Source: Kamptonema formosum PCC 6407 | GTDB lineage: Bacteria > Cyanobacteriota > Cyanobacteriia > Cyanobacteriales > Microcoleaceae | Length of the DNA stretch: 64,000 bases | Assembly (NCBI RefSeq): GCF_000332155.1 | Contig: NZ_KB235898.1 | Coordinates: 965,897 to 1,029,896 of the forward strand | Direction: 5' to 3' | Shown here: positions 10,401 to 18,384 of the stretch, piece after piece | Position numbering within the stretch: the stretch's first letter is position 1 | Layout of the letters: each line of letters begins with the position of its first letter | The notes under the pieces: model-generated | What the model saw: only the letters and a program-made list of their open reading frames with translations | What the model was told of the DNA's origin: nothing | Databases searched by the model: none | Program-made: the position numbers and the translations under genes

Positions 10401-12440
10401 AATCCTCAACAACCCAATGATTACAAAGCTTTAGTTAAAGCACTTTTTGAGCGAGAGAAGATTCCCAAAACAATCGCGCATTTGTGGACTGTTACAAAAG
10501 ACAGTAAATTAGACTGGGAACTGATAGATAAAGCTCAAGAAAAAGGATTTTATAGTCTACTATTTCTAGCACAAGCATTGGGTGAAGAAAATTTAAGTGA
10601 TGAGTTGCAAATTGTCGTTATTTCTAATAACCTACAAGAAGTAACTGGAGATGAATTACTCTGTCCAGAAAAAGCAACTTTGCTGGGAACTGTGAAAGCG
10701 ATCGCGCAAGAATATCCACAGATCAATTGTCGCAGCATTGATGTTGTACTTCCACCTTCGGGAAGTTGGCAAGAAAAACTTCTAGAACAATTATTCACAG
10801 AAATAATAGCTGACTCTTCTGATTCGATCGTTGCTTATCGTGGTAATAATCGCTGGTTACAAACTTTTGAACCAGTTAAACTAAATGAAGCACGAGAAGA
10901 AACACCAGTTTTGAGGGAAGGAGGAGTTTATTTAATTACAGGTGGACTGGGGGGAATTGGTCTTGTTTTAGCAGAGAATTTGGCGAAAACTGTCAAAGCA
11001 AAACTTGTTTTAGTAGGACGTTCTGCGTTTCCCGATCGCAACGAGCGATCGCAATGGTTAGCTACTCACAATGAGCAAGATAACATTAGCCGCAAGATTC
11101 GCAAACTACTCGAATTTGAAGAGTCTGGCGCAAAGATTTTGGTAGCTACTGCTGATGTTACTAACTTAGAACAAATGCAGGTTGCGATCGCTCTTGCTCA
11201 GAAACAATTTGGTCACATTGATGGCGTTATTCACGCTGCCGGAGTCCCTGGAGGCGGTGTAATTCAACGCAAAACGCGGGAGGAAGCTGAACGTATTTTA
11301 GCTCCTAAAGTAAAAGGTACTTTGGTGCTCGATCTTCTACTCAAAGATGTAGAGTTAGATTTCTTTGTTTTGTTTTCTTCTCTTGCTTCGGTAATAGGTG
11401 GAGTTGGACAGGTAGATTATGCAGGAGCTAATGCTTTTCTGGATGCTTTTTCTCACTATAAAAACTCTACAAATGGCACGTTCACCACTTGTATTAACTG
11501 GGATGCTTGGCAAGAAGTGGGAATGGCAGCTTCAGCGGTGAAACAGTTCTCTCTAACTCCCGATATTTCTCAACAAAAATTAAGAGCAGTAGAACATCCT
11601 TTGTTTGAAAACTCTTTAGTTGACAGTTCGGAAAAAGAAATATATATTTCCAAGTTTAATGTCGGCAATCTTTGGGTTTTAAGCGAACACCGATTCAAAG
11701 GAAAAGCCATACTTCCCGGAACAGCCTACTTGGAAATGGCGAGAGTGGCTGGGGAAATTCACGCTAATAATAGAAATGTTGAATTGCGACAAGTCTATTT
11801 TCTGTCTCCTTTAATCGTAGAAGAGGATGAGGAAAAAGAAGTTCACACAATTCTGACCAAAAAAGAAGATAGTTTCGAGTTTGTGATGATGAGCAAATCT
11901 AAGTCTACGTCAGATGAATGGCAGAAACATACTATCGGGGAAATAGCTTACAACAAGTTAGAAACATCTGAAAATTTTAATATTCAAGAAATAAAAGGAG
12001 AGTGTAGGGATCGAGAAATAATCGTTAGCAATCAAAAGGATAAAAACCCAAAAGGAGCTATCGAGTTTGGAGCCAGGTGGAACAACTGTAAATGGATAAA
12101 AATGGGAAACAACAAAGGATTAGCATTTCTAGAATTACCGAAAGAATTCATACCCGATCTGAATTCATATAAACTGCATCCAGCTTTATTGGACTATGCC
12201 ACAGGATTTATGATGATGCAATTAAAAGATGAAGGGGCGACTTACTTACCTTTTTCTTATAAAGCATTACAGATTCAAGGAGATTTATCCGGTCGGATAT
12301 ATAGTTACATCAGGTTGATAGAAAATAAGCAATCTCAAAAAGAAACGCTGAAATTTAATATTACGATTTTGGATGAAATGGGTACGATATTGATGGAGAT
12401 TGAAGAATATACTTTGAGGTGTTTAAATGAAAACATTTAA
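7494..12440 (+). CDS. PKS KS-AT-KR-DH, unusual domain order, ACP-less
   Basis: From the preferred start at 7494 this is 1648 residues. KS: Cys172 (TACSSS), EAHGTGTPLGD, and the His in KTNVGHL. AT: FTGQGAQ near 525, Ser619 in GHSIGE, and HAFHS, which predicts malonyl-CoA. KR: TGGLGGIG near 1146 and Tyr1309 in QVDYAGANAF. DH: His1399 in the HxxxGxxxxP motif and Asp1567 in LHPALLDYA. The DH follows the KR, whereas modular PKSs normally have it before the KR. There is no ER or ACP; both are in the next gene, which overlaps by 14 bases. The KR core runs straight into the DH, and the usual KR C-terminal tail is found in the next protein. All catalytic residues are present, so with the partner protein this should add a fully reduced two-carbon unit. 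Confidence 0.92.
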   Translation: MSYEKNGLEIAIVGMSGRFPGSKSLDDFWENLKAGVNLTSTFPNSRPSKLGDRTTKVGSVLEDIELFDASFFGFNPREAETMDPQHKMFLECAWEALENAGYDSEIEQRPIGVYAGTGISTYLLYNLHPNRELMDSMSFLQTLVGVDKDYVPTRVSYKLNLKGPSVSVGTACSSSLVAVHLACQSLLSGECDMALAAGVAVKVPQNELTLSPEEIISPDGKCRAFDAKANGTIGGNGIGVVVLKRLDDAIADRDCIYAVIKGSAINNDGGLKVGYTAPSEEGQSKVIRSAQMMAEVEPETISYIEAHGTGTPLGDPIEIAALTQAFRVTTDKKGYCAIGSVKTNVGHLDAAAGITGLIKTVLSLHHKLLPPSINFETPNPQIDFENSPFYVNSKLSEWKANSNPRRAGVSSFGIGGTNAHLILEEAPTPTVSSPARAQQLLILSAKTNSGLDTATTNLVNYLEQYSEANIADVAYTLQVGRRGFNYRRTIVVDNLEDAVKTLKSNNPQRVFTNFTESSDRPIVFMFTGQGAQYVNMARELYQSELIFREECDRCFKFLQPHLGLDLCQLIYPSKKDTEKATQKLQQTAITQPALFVIEYAIAKLLISWGVQPQSIIGHSIGEYVAACLAGVFSLEDALLLVATRGKMMQQLPDGGMISVSLSAEKIEVFLNKNLSLAASNSPSLSVVSGTKEAISQLEYKLAEKGIEYRQLHTSHAFHSAMMDSIIKPFIVAVQKVKLNPPQIPFISNLTGTWITTAEATDPNYWARHLRETVRFSEGISELIKDDQLIFLEVAPGRTLTTLTKQQASGRIVLSSLPHPKDKESDLGFLLNTLGRLWLAGVRVDWSGFYADEKRFSEAVRRNRIPLPTYPFERQRYWIDPPQESASNRQITLDQKPDIADWFYIPSWKRSLLSAPKSNTIQVQSCYLVFIDECGLGLELLKRLERQNQEVITVKIGSEFSNFGEDIYTVNPQQPNDYKALVKALFEREKIPKTIAHLWTVTKDSKLDWELIDKAQEKGFYSLLFLAQALGEENLSDELQIVVISNNLQEVTGDELLCPEKATLLGTVKAIAQEYPQINCRSIDVVLPPSGSWQEKLLEQLFTEIIADSSDSIVAYRGNNRWLQTFEPVKLNEAREETPVLREGGVYLITGGLGGIGLVLAENLAKTVKAKLVLVGRSAFPDRNERSQWLATHNEQDNISRKIRKLLEFEESGAKILVATADVTNLEQMQVAIALAQKQFGHIDGVIHAAGVPGGGVIQRKTREEAERILAPKVKGTLVLDLLLKDVELDFFVLFSSLASVIGGVGQVDYAGANAFLDAFSHYKNSTNGTFTTCINWDAWQEVGMAASAVKQFSLTPDISQQKLRAVEHPLFENSLVDSSEKEIYISKFNVGNLWVLSEHRFKGKAILPGTAYLEMARVAGEIHANNRNVELRQVYFLSPLIVEEDEEKEVHTILTKKEDSFEFVMMSKSKSTSDEWQKHTIGEIAYNKLETSENFNIQEIKGECRDREIIVSNQKDKNPKGAIEFGARWNNCKWIKMGNNKGLAFLELPKEFIPDLNSYKLHPALLDYATGFMMMQLKDEGATYLPFSYKALQIQGDLSGRIYSYIRLIENKQSQKETLKFNITILDEMGTILMEIEEYTLRCLNENI

Positions 12441-14052
12441 TGATACGAGCGAGAGCGATCGCCTAAACCAAACTGCCGCCAGTTCTGAAAGCCAAAACGT
12501 CTATTTAACTATCTCCTCTCCTGGCTTATTAGATACTCTGACATTTCGTCCTATTCCGCGTCAAAAGCCCGGTGTAGGTGAAGTAGAAATTGAGGTGAGC
12601 GCAACTGGACTTAACTTTAAGGAAGTGCTTCTTGCCCTCGGTTTAGTTCCCGTTCCAAATGATTTTAATTTCAAGTTTGGACTTGAATGCGTCGGCAAAA
12701 TAACGGCTTTGGGAGAAGGAGTTGAAAGCTTGGCAATTGGAGATGAAGTAATTGCTTTTGGTACTTCATGCTTTAGCCGATTTATTACCACTTCTGCTCA
12801 GTTAGTAGCGTCAAAACCAGCACATCTCAGTTTAGAAGAAGCGGCGACAATTCCAGTTGCTTTCGTAACCGCTTATTATGCTCTAATTAAATTGGGCAAA
12901 TTGCGTCAGGGTGAAAGAATTTTGATTCATTCAGCCGCTGGCGGTGTGGGAATGGCTGCCGTACAAATTGCTCAGTGGATAGGGGCGGAAATCTTCGCTA
13001 CGGCGGGCAATGATGAAAAACGAGAATTTTTGCGATCGCTCGGCATTCAACAAGTAATGGATTCCAGGTCTTTGACTTTTGCTGATGAAGTGATGAAACG
13101 CACTGAAGGCAAAGGCGTAGATGTAGTTTTGAACTCATTAGGAGGCGAATTTATAGCAAAAAGTCTTGCGGTTTTAGGACGTTACGGACGGTTCTTAGAA
13201 ATCGGTCAACGCGATATCCTTAATAATAGCCAATTAGGTCTGCAACCTTTTGAAAAACGGTTATCATTTTTTGCGATTCAAGTAGAGCCTGAACTACCTA
13301 ATTTCAGCGAACTTTGGCGAGAAGTAGTGAAACACTTTAACAATAAAAATTTCACTCCCCTACCTCATCAAGTCTTTCCCATTTCAGAAATAGTTCGCGC
13401 CTTTGAATACATGACCGCAGCCAAACACATTGGAAAAATTGTGATATCATGGCAGGATAAAAGGGAAGTAGAAGTGGAAAAAAATAACGTATTAACTTCT
13501 CCCAGTCCCCAGTTTTTTGCAAAAGCTTTGCCAATAAAATTTATCGAAAATGGATTGTTACCGTCAGAAGGTATCAACGTTTTCAGACGAATTTTAGAGA
13601 GTAAACTGCCCCAAGTTTTAGTATCAACTCGCGATTTAACTACCTTAATCGCTCGGCATAATTCAGATAGCATACTAAGTTTCTCAGAAACCGGAGAAAA
13701 GGCTAATTTATCCCAAGCAATACACCCCCGACCAGAACTAAGTAATGCTTATATACCTCCCCTAAATGAGCTTGAAGAAACCATCGCCAACATTTGGCAA
13801 AAGTTTCTAGGTGTTAAGCAAGTGGGTATCTATGACAACTTTTTTGAATTAGGCGGACATTCCTTATTAGCCACCCAAGTTATTGCTCAGATGCGCCTAG
13901 CCATCAAGATGGATTTGCCATTAAGCATCCTGTTTGATGCACCCACTATCGCTGAAATTTCCCAGTACATTGAGAAGATTCGCTTGACTACTAAAAAATT
14001 CCAAGCGCCTATTAATACTGAATTAGATGACAGAATGGAGATCGAATTATGA
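12427..14052 (+). CDS. PKS ER-ACP (partner of the split module)
   Basis: This 541-residue protein begins with an enoylreductase (about 20-345): GLNFKEVLLALG, and the NADPH-binding AAGGVGMAAVQIA near 169-183. Residues about 375-416 (LPSEGINVFRRIL...LPQVLVSTRDL) are not ER. They match the C-terminal tail that follows the KR in the second PKS (near 22600-22690), so this is a displaced piece of the upstream KR region. An ACP follows with Ser479 (LGGHSLLATQ). The start codon lies inside the upstream gene (14-base overlap, weak GAGG upstream), and its stop overlaps the next start in ATGA, so translation of three proteins looks coupled. It should complete the reductive loop of the KS-AT-KR-DH protein in trans. 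Confidence 0.9.
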   Translation: MKTFNDTSESDRLNQTAASSESQNVYLTISSPGLLDTLTFRPIPRQKPGVGEVEIEVSATGLNFKEVLLALGLVPVPNDFNFKFGLECVGKITALGEGVESLAIGDEVIAFGTSCFSRFITTSAQLVASKPAHLSLEEAATIPVAFVTAYYALIKLGKLRQGERILIHSAAGGVGMAAVQIAQWIGAEIFATAGNDEKREFLRSLGIQQVMDSRSLTFADEVMKRTEGKGVDVVLNSLGGEFIAKSLAVLGRYGRFLEIGQRDILNNSQLGLQPFEKRLSFFAIQVEPELPNFSELWREVVKHFNNKNFTPLPHQVFPISEIVRAFEYMTAAKHIGKIVISWQDKREVEVEKNNVLTSPSPQFFAKALPIKFIENGLLPSEGINVFRRILESKLPQVLVSTRDLTTLIARHNSDSILSFSETGEKANLSQAIHPRPELSNAYIPPLNELEETIANIWQKFLGVKQVGIYDNFFELGGHSLLATQVIAQMRLAIKMDLPLSILFDAPTIAEISQYIEKIRLTTKKFQAPINTELDDRMEIEL

Positions 14053-17000
14053 AACCATCAATTGACGAATTTTTATTCAACCTCAGCGAACTCGGTATCA
14101 AACTTTGGGTAGATAACGATCGCCTGCGCTGCAATGCTCCGAAAGAAATGTTGACATCTACTTTGCGCGAACAATTGACCGATCGCAAAACTGAAATCCT
14201 GACATTTCTAAATAAATTTAGCGAATATTCCAGTATTCAAGACCAAACATTGCCTTTAATTTCACCAGACCTAAAAAATCGCTATCAGCCTTTCCCGCTC
14301 AATGATATGCAGCAGGCTTACTGGCTCGGCAGAACTGATTCTTTTGATATGGGAAATGTGTCGATCCACAGCTATACAGAAATCGAGATCGTCGATCTAA
14401 ATATAGATCGATTAAATTTAGCTTGGCAGCAGTTGATTAACCGTCACGATATGCTGCGAGCGATCGTTTTGCCGGATGGACAGCAGCAAATTTTGCCGCA
14501 AGTACCACCTTATGAAATTCAGGTATTAGATCTGCGGGGAAAAGATGTTGAGGCTGTAGCTTTTCAAATAGAAATGATTCGCGATCGCCTCTCGCACCAA
14601 ATGTTACCTCTCGAACAGTGGCCTCAATTTGAAATCCTCGCATCTCGATTAGATGAACATAGCAGCAGGCTTCATCTCAGCATTGATGGATGGTGTCTTG
14701 ATGGTAGGAGTTTACAGCTTTTATTCCGAGAGTTAAAAGAACTCTACGACAAGAGCGATCAACACTTACCTCCTCTAGAACTTTCATTCCGAGACTACGT
14801 TTTGGCTGCGATCGCTCTCGAAAATTCACCTATCTATGAAAAATCTTTAAAATATTGGCTATCTCGTATTCCTACGTTACCGCCAGCACCGGAATTACCA
14901 CTAGCACAAAATCCTAGCAATCTCAAAAACCCTCGATTTGTTAGTCTCAAATATAAATTAGAAGCTCAAGTGGTACAAAGACTAACAAATCGAGCGGCTA
15001 AAGGCAGTTTAACCTTAGCTGGAACCTTGCTTGCTGTCTACGCGGAAGTGATAGGACGCTGGAGTAAAAGCCAGAGATTTACTATCAACGTACCGCGATT
15101 CAATCGCCTACCATTGCATCCTCAAGTCAACGATATTATGGGAGAATTGGTATCATTTACTCTCCTAGAAATAGATAACTCAGGAAATGAATCATTTGAA
15201 GCGCGATCGCAGCGTATTCAGTCGCAACTTTGGCAGGATTTAGAACACGATTATGTAACTGGAGTGCGAGTCCTGCGCGAATTAGCTAAAGTTCAAGGCA
15301 AAGCCGGAGGAGTCGCAATGCCGATCGTATTTACGACTACTCCTCAAGATGTGGATGGTAATAATGCGAGCGGAGATATTCCTCTGGGAAAAGTTGTTTA
15401 TAATGTCTACCAAACTCCGCAAATCTGGATAGATAATATCTATTTTGTGGAGGCGGATGGCTCTCTAACCTACACTTGGCAAGTCGTAGACGAGCTATTC
15501 CCCGCAGGGATGATAAATGATATGTTCGAGGCAGCTTGTCATCTCCTGCAACGCTTAGCTAATGAAGAGAATACTTGGCAAGAAACAGCGCCAAAATTAA
15601 TACCATCCGCACAATTAGAGCAACGTGCAGCCATCAACAATACTGCGGCTGAAGTATCAGATAGCTTACTCCACAGTTTGTTTGCAACTCAAGTTAAACA
15701 GCGACCAGAAAAAACGGCTGTGGTAACTTCCACTAGCAGCTTAAGTTATCAAGAATTATTCGATCGCTCCAATCAAGTCGGTCATCGACTACGCCAATTA
15801 GGAGTTCTTCCTAATAAGCTAGTCGCCATAGTAATGGAGAAAGGGTGGGAACAAATTGTCGCAGTTATGGGCATTTTAGCTGCCGGTGCTGCTTACGTTC
15901 CCATTGACCCAGGATTGCCTAAAGAACGCTTATTTTATCTCCTCGAAAACAGCCAAGTTGAAATTGTTTTAACTCAATCTTGGTTAAAAGAAAAACTTGC
16001 TTGGCGTGAAGGAATTCAACTACTATGTTTAGATAATGAAGACTTAGCCAAAGAAAGCAAGCAACCGTTAGAATCAGTTCAAAAACCAGGCGATTTAGCT
16101 TATGTAATTTACACCTCTGGTTCGACTGGCAAACCCAAAGGAGTGATGATTACTCATCGCAACGTGATAAATGTGGTTATCCACACCAATAGACGCTTTA
16201 ATGTCAGTTACCAAGACTCTATCCTAGCTGTAACCGCACTCAATCACGACTTATCTGTTTATGACATTTTTGGGCTTTTAAGTGCTGGCGGTAGCATTGT
16301 CATGCCAGATGCTGAAGCGGTAAAAGATCCCTCTCATTGGGTAGATTTAATGTTGCGAGAAAGAGTGACTTTATGGAATTCAGTTCCGGCGATGATGGAG
16401 ATGTTAGTTAGCTATGTCGAACAGCAATCTGCAACTATTCCTTTAAGTTTGCGTTTGGCAATTTTAGGTGGAGATTGGCTCCCGATTTCTTTGCCAGAGC
16501 GACTAAAATCTTTACTGCCAAATATCCAAATCCTTAGTATTGGCGGCCCGACTGAAACTACAATTTGGAACATCGGTTATCTCATCGAAAACACCGATCC
16601 AAACTGGAAGAGTATCCCTTACGGTCAACCGATGGCTAACGCCAAATATTACATTTTGAACGAATCTTTAGAAGATTGTCCGGTGTGGGTTCCCGGTCAA
16701 ATGTACTGTGCTGGCGTACAATTAGCAAAAGGTTACTGGCAAGATGAAGAAAAGACTAAAACTAATTTCATCACTCATCCGCGCACGGGAGAACGGATTT
16801 ACCGCACGGGAGATTTAGGTCGCTATTTACCAGATAGCAACATCGAGTTTTTAGGACGAGTAGACTTTCAAATTAAAATTCGAGGACAGCGCATTGAAAC
16901 CGGAGAAATTGAGGCGGCTTTAACCCAACATCCCAATGTAAAAGCTTCTGTAGTTACAGTTGTGGGTAATGAGTCTAACCAGCAGCGCTTGGTGGCTTAC

Positions 17001-18326
17001 ATCGTTCCCAAACAGAAAAATTCTACCGAAAATAAGCTGTCTGAAGCTTATGAGCCAGGTCAACTTGAAGGAGTATTGATCGATCCGGTAGAACGCATTG
17101 AATTTAAGTTAAAACAACTAGGATTGAGACAGATTCCACCCACTCAACACAGTATTGAGTTGCCAAAACCTGAGTTTGATGAAATTATCAAACAGGCTTA
17201 TTTGCAGCGTCAGAGTTATCGGCAATTTTTAGATAAAGCCATTTCTTTGAAACAGTTAGGTGAGTTTTTAAGCTGCCTACTACCAATAACGCTGGATAGT
17301 TCCCCGTTACCTAAATATCGCTATGCTTCCGCTGGTGGTCTCTATCCCGTGCAGGTATATTTGTATGTTAAACCCAATCGAGTGGAAGGGTTAGAAAGTG
17401 GATTTTACTATTACAATCCTACTTATCACCGTTTGGTATTTTTGAGTGCTGCTAGTGATATTAACAACAGGATATATCAAAAAAATCAGCTAATTTTTGA
17501 GGAAGCGGCTTTTTCCCTATTTTTGATCGGACAACTGAGTGCGATCGCGCCGATGTATGGAGAAGTGACGCGAGATTTTTGTATGCTGGAGGCGGGTTAT
17601 ATCAGTCAATTACTAATGGAAACCGCGCCAAAATATGAAATCGGTTTGTGTCCTATTGGTTCTATAGAATTTGAACAATTGCGAGATTTATTGGCGATCG
17701 AATCGAGTCAAATTTTACTTCACAATATGGTAGGTGGAGGAATAGATCCAAGTTGGACTAAGCAATGGTTGGAGGAAAAGCCTGCAACATTTGACAATCA
17801 TCACTCAGAATCATTAAATGATGAATTACGCGATTTCTTGCAGCAGAAACTTCCCGAATATATGATACCTTCTGCTTATGTGCTACTAGACGCATTACCA
17901 TTAACACGGAATGGTAAAGTCGATCGCCTCGCCTTGTCTGCGCTAGAAAGTCTCGTTCCCCAACAGAGTGCGGCTTACGTTGAACCAGTAACAGATTCCG
18001 AACAACTCATTGCAGGGGTTTGGCAACAGATACTTCAACTGGAAAAAATAGGAATTAATGACAATTTTTTTGAGTTGGGAGGTAATTCGTTGCTCATGGT
18101 CAAGACTCAACTCAAATTGCAAGAAATATTGGGTAAAAAAATACCGATCGTTGATATGTTTAAAGCCCCAACTATTTCTTCTTTGATCAAATACTTAAAT
18201 CAAAACGAAACTACAAAAACCTCGACAGAACAAGGTCAAGAGCGAGGCTCAATACGGAGCGATCGCCAAACATTACGAAGTCAAAAACAACAATCCAGAC
18301 AGAAGCATCGGGGGCAGAAAGTTTAG
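14049..18326 (+). CDS. NRPS module Cy-A(Ox)-PCP, thiazole forming
   Basis: This 1425-residue protein has a TubC-type docking domain (1-55), a Cy domain with D213, D218 and S221, an A domain with A4 Asp at 734, and a PCP with Ser1347. The pocket read by eye is D-L-Y-N-I-G-I-I-W-K, identical to the first module, so cysteine is expected. Between A8 and A10 (about 1009-1241) lies an inserted flavin-dependent oxidase of the SagB/nitroreductase type, recognisable by YRQF and SAGGLYPVQVYLY and, near its end, GLCPIG. The A domain resumes afterwards with MIPSAY and NGKVDR. Such oxidases convert thiazoline to thiazole, as in the epothilone and myxothiazol pathways. The start overlaps the previous stop by 4 bases. 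A basic tail rich in Gln and Arg probably serves docking to the next PKS. Confidence 0.93.
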   Translation: MKPSIDEFLFNLSELGIKLWVDNDRLRCNAPKEMLTSTLREQLTDRKTEILTFLNKFSEYSSIQDQTLPLISPDLKNRYQPFPLNDMQQAYWLGRTDSFDMGNVSIHSYTEIEIVDLNIDRLNLAWQQLINRHDMLRAIVLPDGQQQILPQVPPYEIQVLDLRGKDVEAVAFQIEMIRDRLSHQMLPLEQWPQFEILASRLDEHSSRLHLSIDGWCLDGRSLQLLFRELKELYDKSDQHLPPLELSFRDYVLAAIALENSPIYEKSLKYWLSRIPTLPPAPELPLAQNPSNLKNPRFVSLKYKLEAQVVQRLTNRAAKGSLTLAGTLLAVYAEVIGRWSKSQRFTINVPRFNRLPLHPQVNDIMGELVSFTLLEIDNSGNESFEARSQRIQSQLWQDLEHDYVTGVRVLRELAKVQGKAGGVAMPIVFTTTPQDVDGNNASGDIPLGKVVYNVYQTPQIWIDNIYFVEADGSLTYTWQVVDELFPAGMINDMFEAACHLLQRLANEENTWQETAPKLIPSAQLEQRAAINNTAAEVSDSLLHSLFATQVKQRPEKTAVVTSTSSLSYQELFDRSNQVGHRLRQLGVLPNKLVAIVMEKGWEQIVAVMGILAAGAAYVPIDPGLPKERLFYLLENSQVEIVLTQSWLKEKLAWREGIQLLCLDNEDLAKESKQPLESVQKPGDLAYVIYTSGSTGKPKGVMITHRNVINVVIHTNRRFNVSYQDSILAVTALNHDLSVYDIFGLLSAGGSIVMPDAEAVKDPSHWVDLMLRERVTLWNSVPAMMEMLVSYVEQQSATIPLSLRLAILGGDWLPISLPERLKSLLPNIQILSIGGPTETTIWNIGYLIENTDPNWKSIPYGQPMANAKYYILNESLEDCPVWVPGQMYCAGVQLAKGYWQDEEKTKTNFITHPRTGERIYRTGDLGRYLPDSNIEFLGRVDFQIKIRGQRIETGEIEAALTQHPNVKASVVTVVGNESNQQRLVAYIVPKQKNSTENKLSEAYEPGQLEGVLIDPVERIEFKLKQLGLRQIPPTQHSIELPKPEFDEIIKQAYLQRQSYRQFLDKAISLKQLGEFLSCLLPITLDSSPLPKYRYASAGGLYPVQVYLYVKPNRVEGLESGFYYYNPTYHRLVFLSAASDINNRIYQKNQLIFEEAAFSLFLIGQLSAIAPMYGEVTRDFCMLEAGYISQLLMETAPKYEIGLCPIGSIEFEQLRDLLAIESSQILLHNMVGGGIDPSWTKQWLEEKPATFDNHHSESLNDELRDFLQQKLPEYMIPSAYVLLDALPLTRNGKVDRLALSALESLVPQQSAAYVEPVTDSEQLIAGVWQQILQLEKIGINDNFFELGGNSLLMVKTQLKLQEILGKKIPIVDMFKAPTISSLIKYLNQNETTKTSTEQGQERGSIRSDRQTLRSQKQQSRQKHRGQKV

Positions 18327-18384
18327 ATTTTGTAGTTGGGACTTTCAATTGCTAATAGTCAATAATCAAAGGAGTTAGAATTAG

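Noticed and set aside
3902..18326. Threonine or serine as substrate of the Cy modules
   Set aside because: Both pockets begin D-L-Y-N and end I-W-K, the cysteine pattern, and the second module has a thiazoline-type oxidase.
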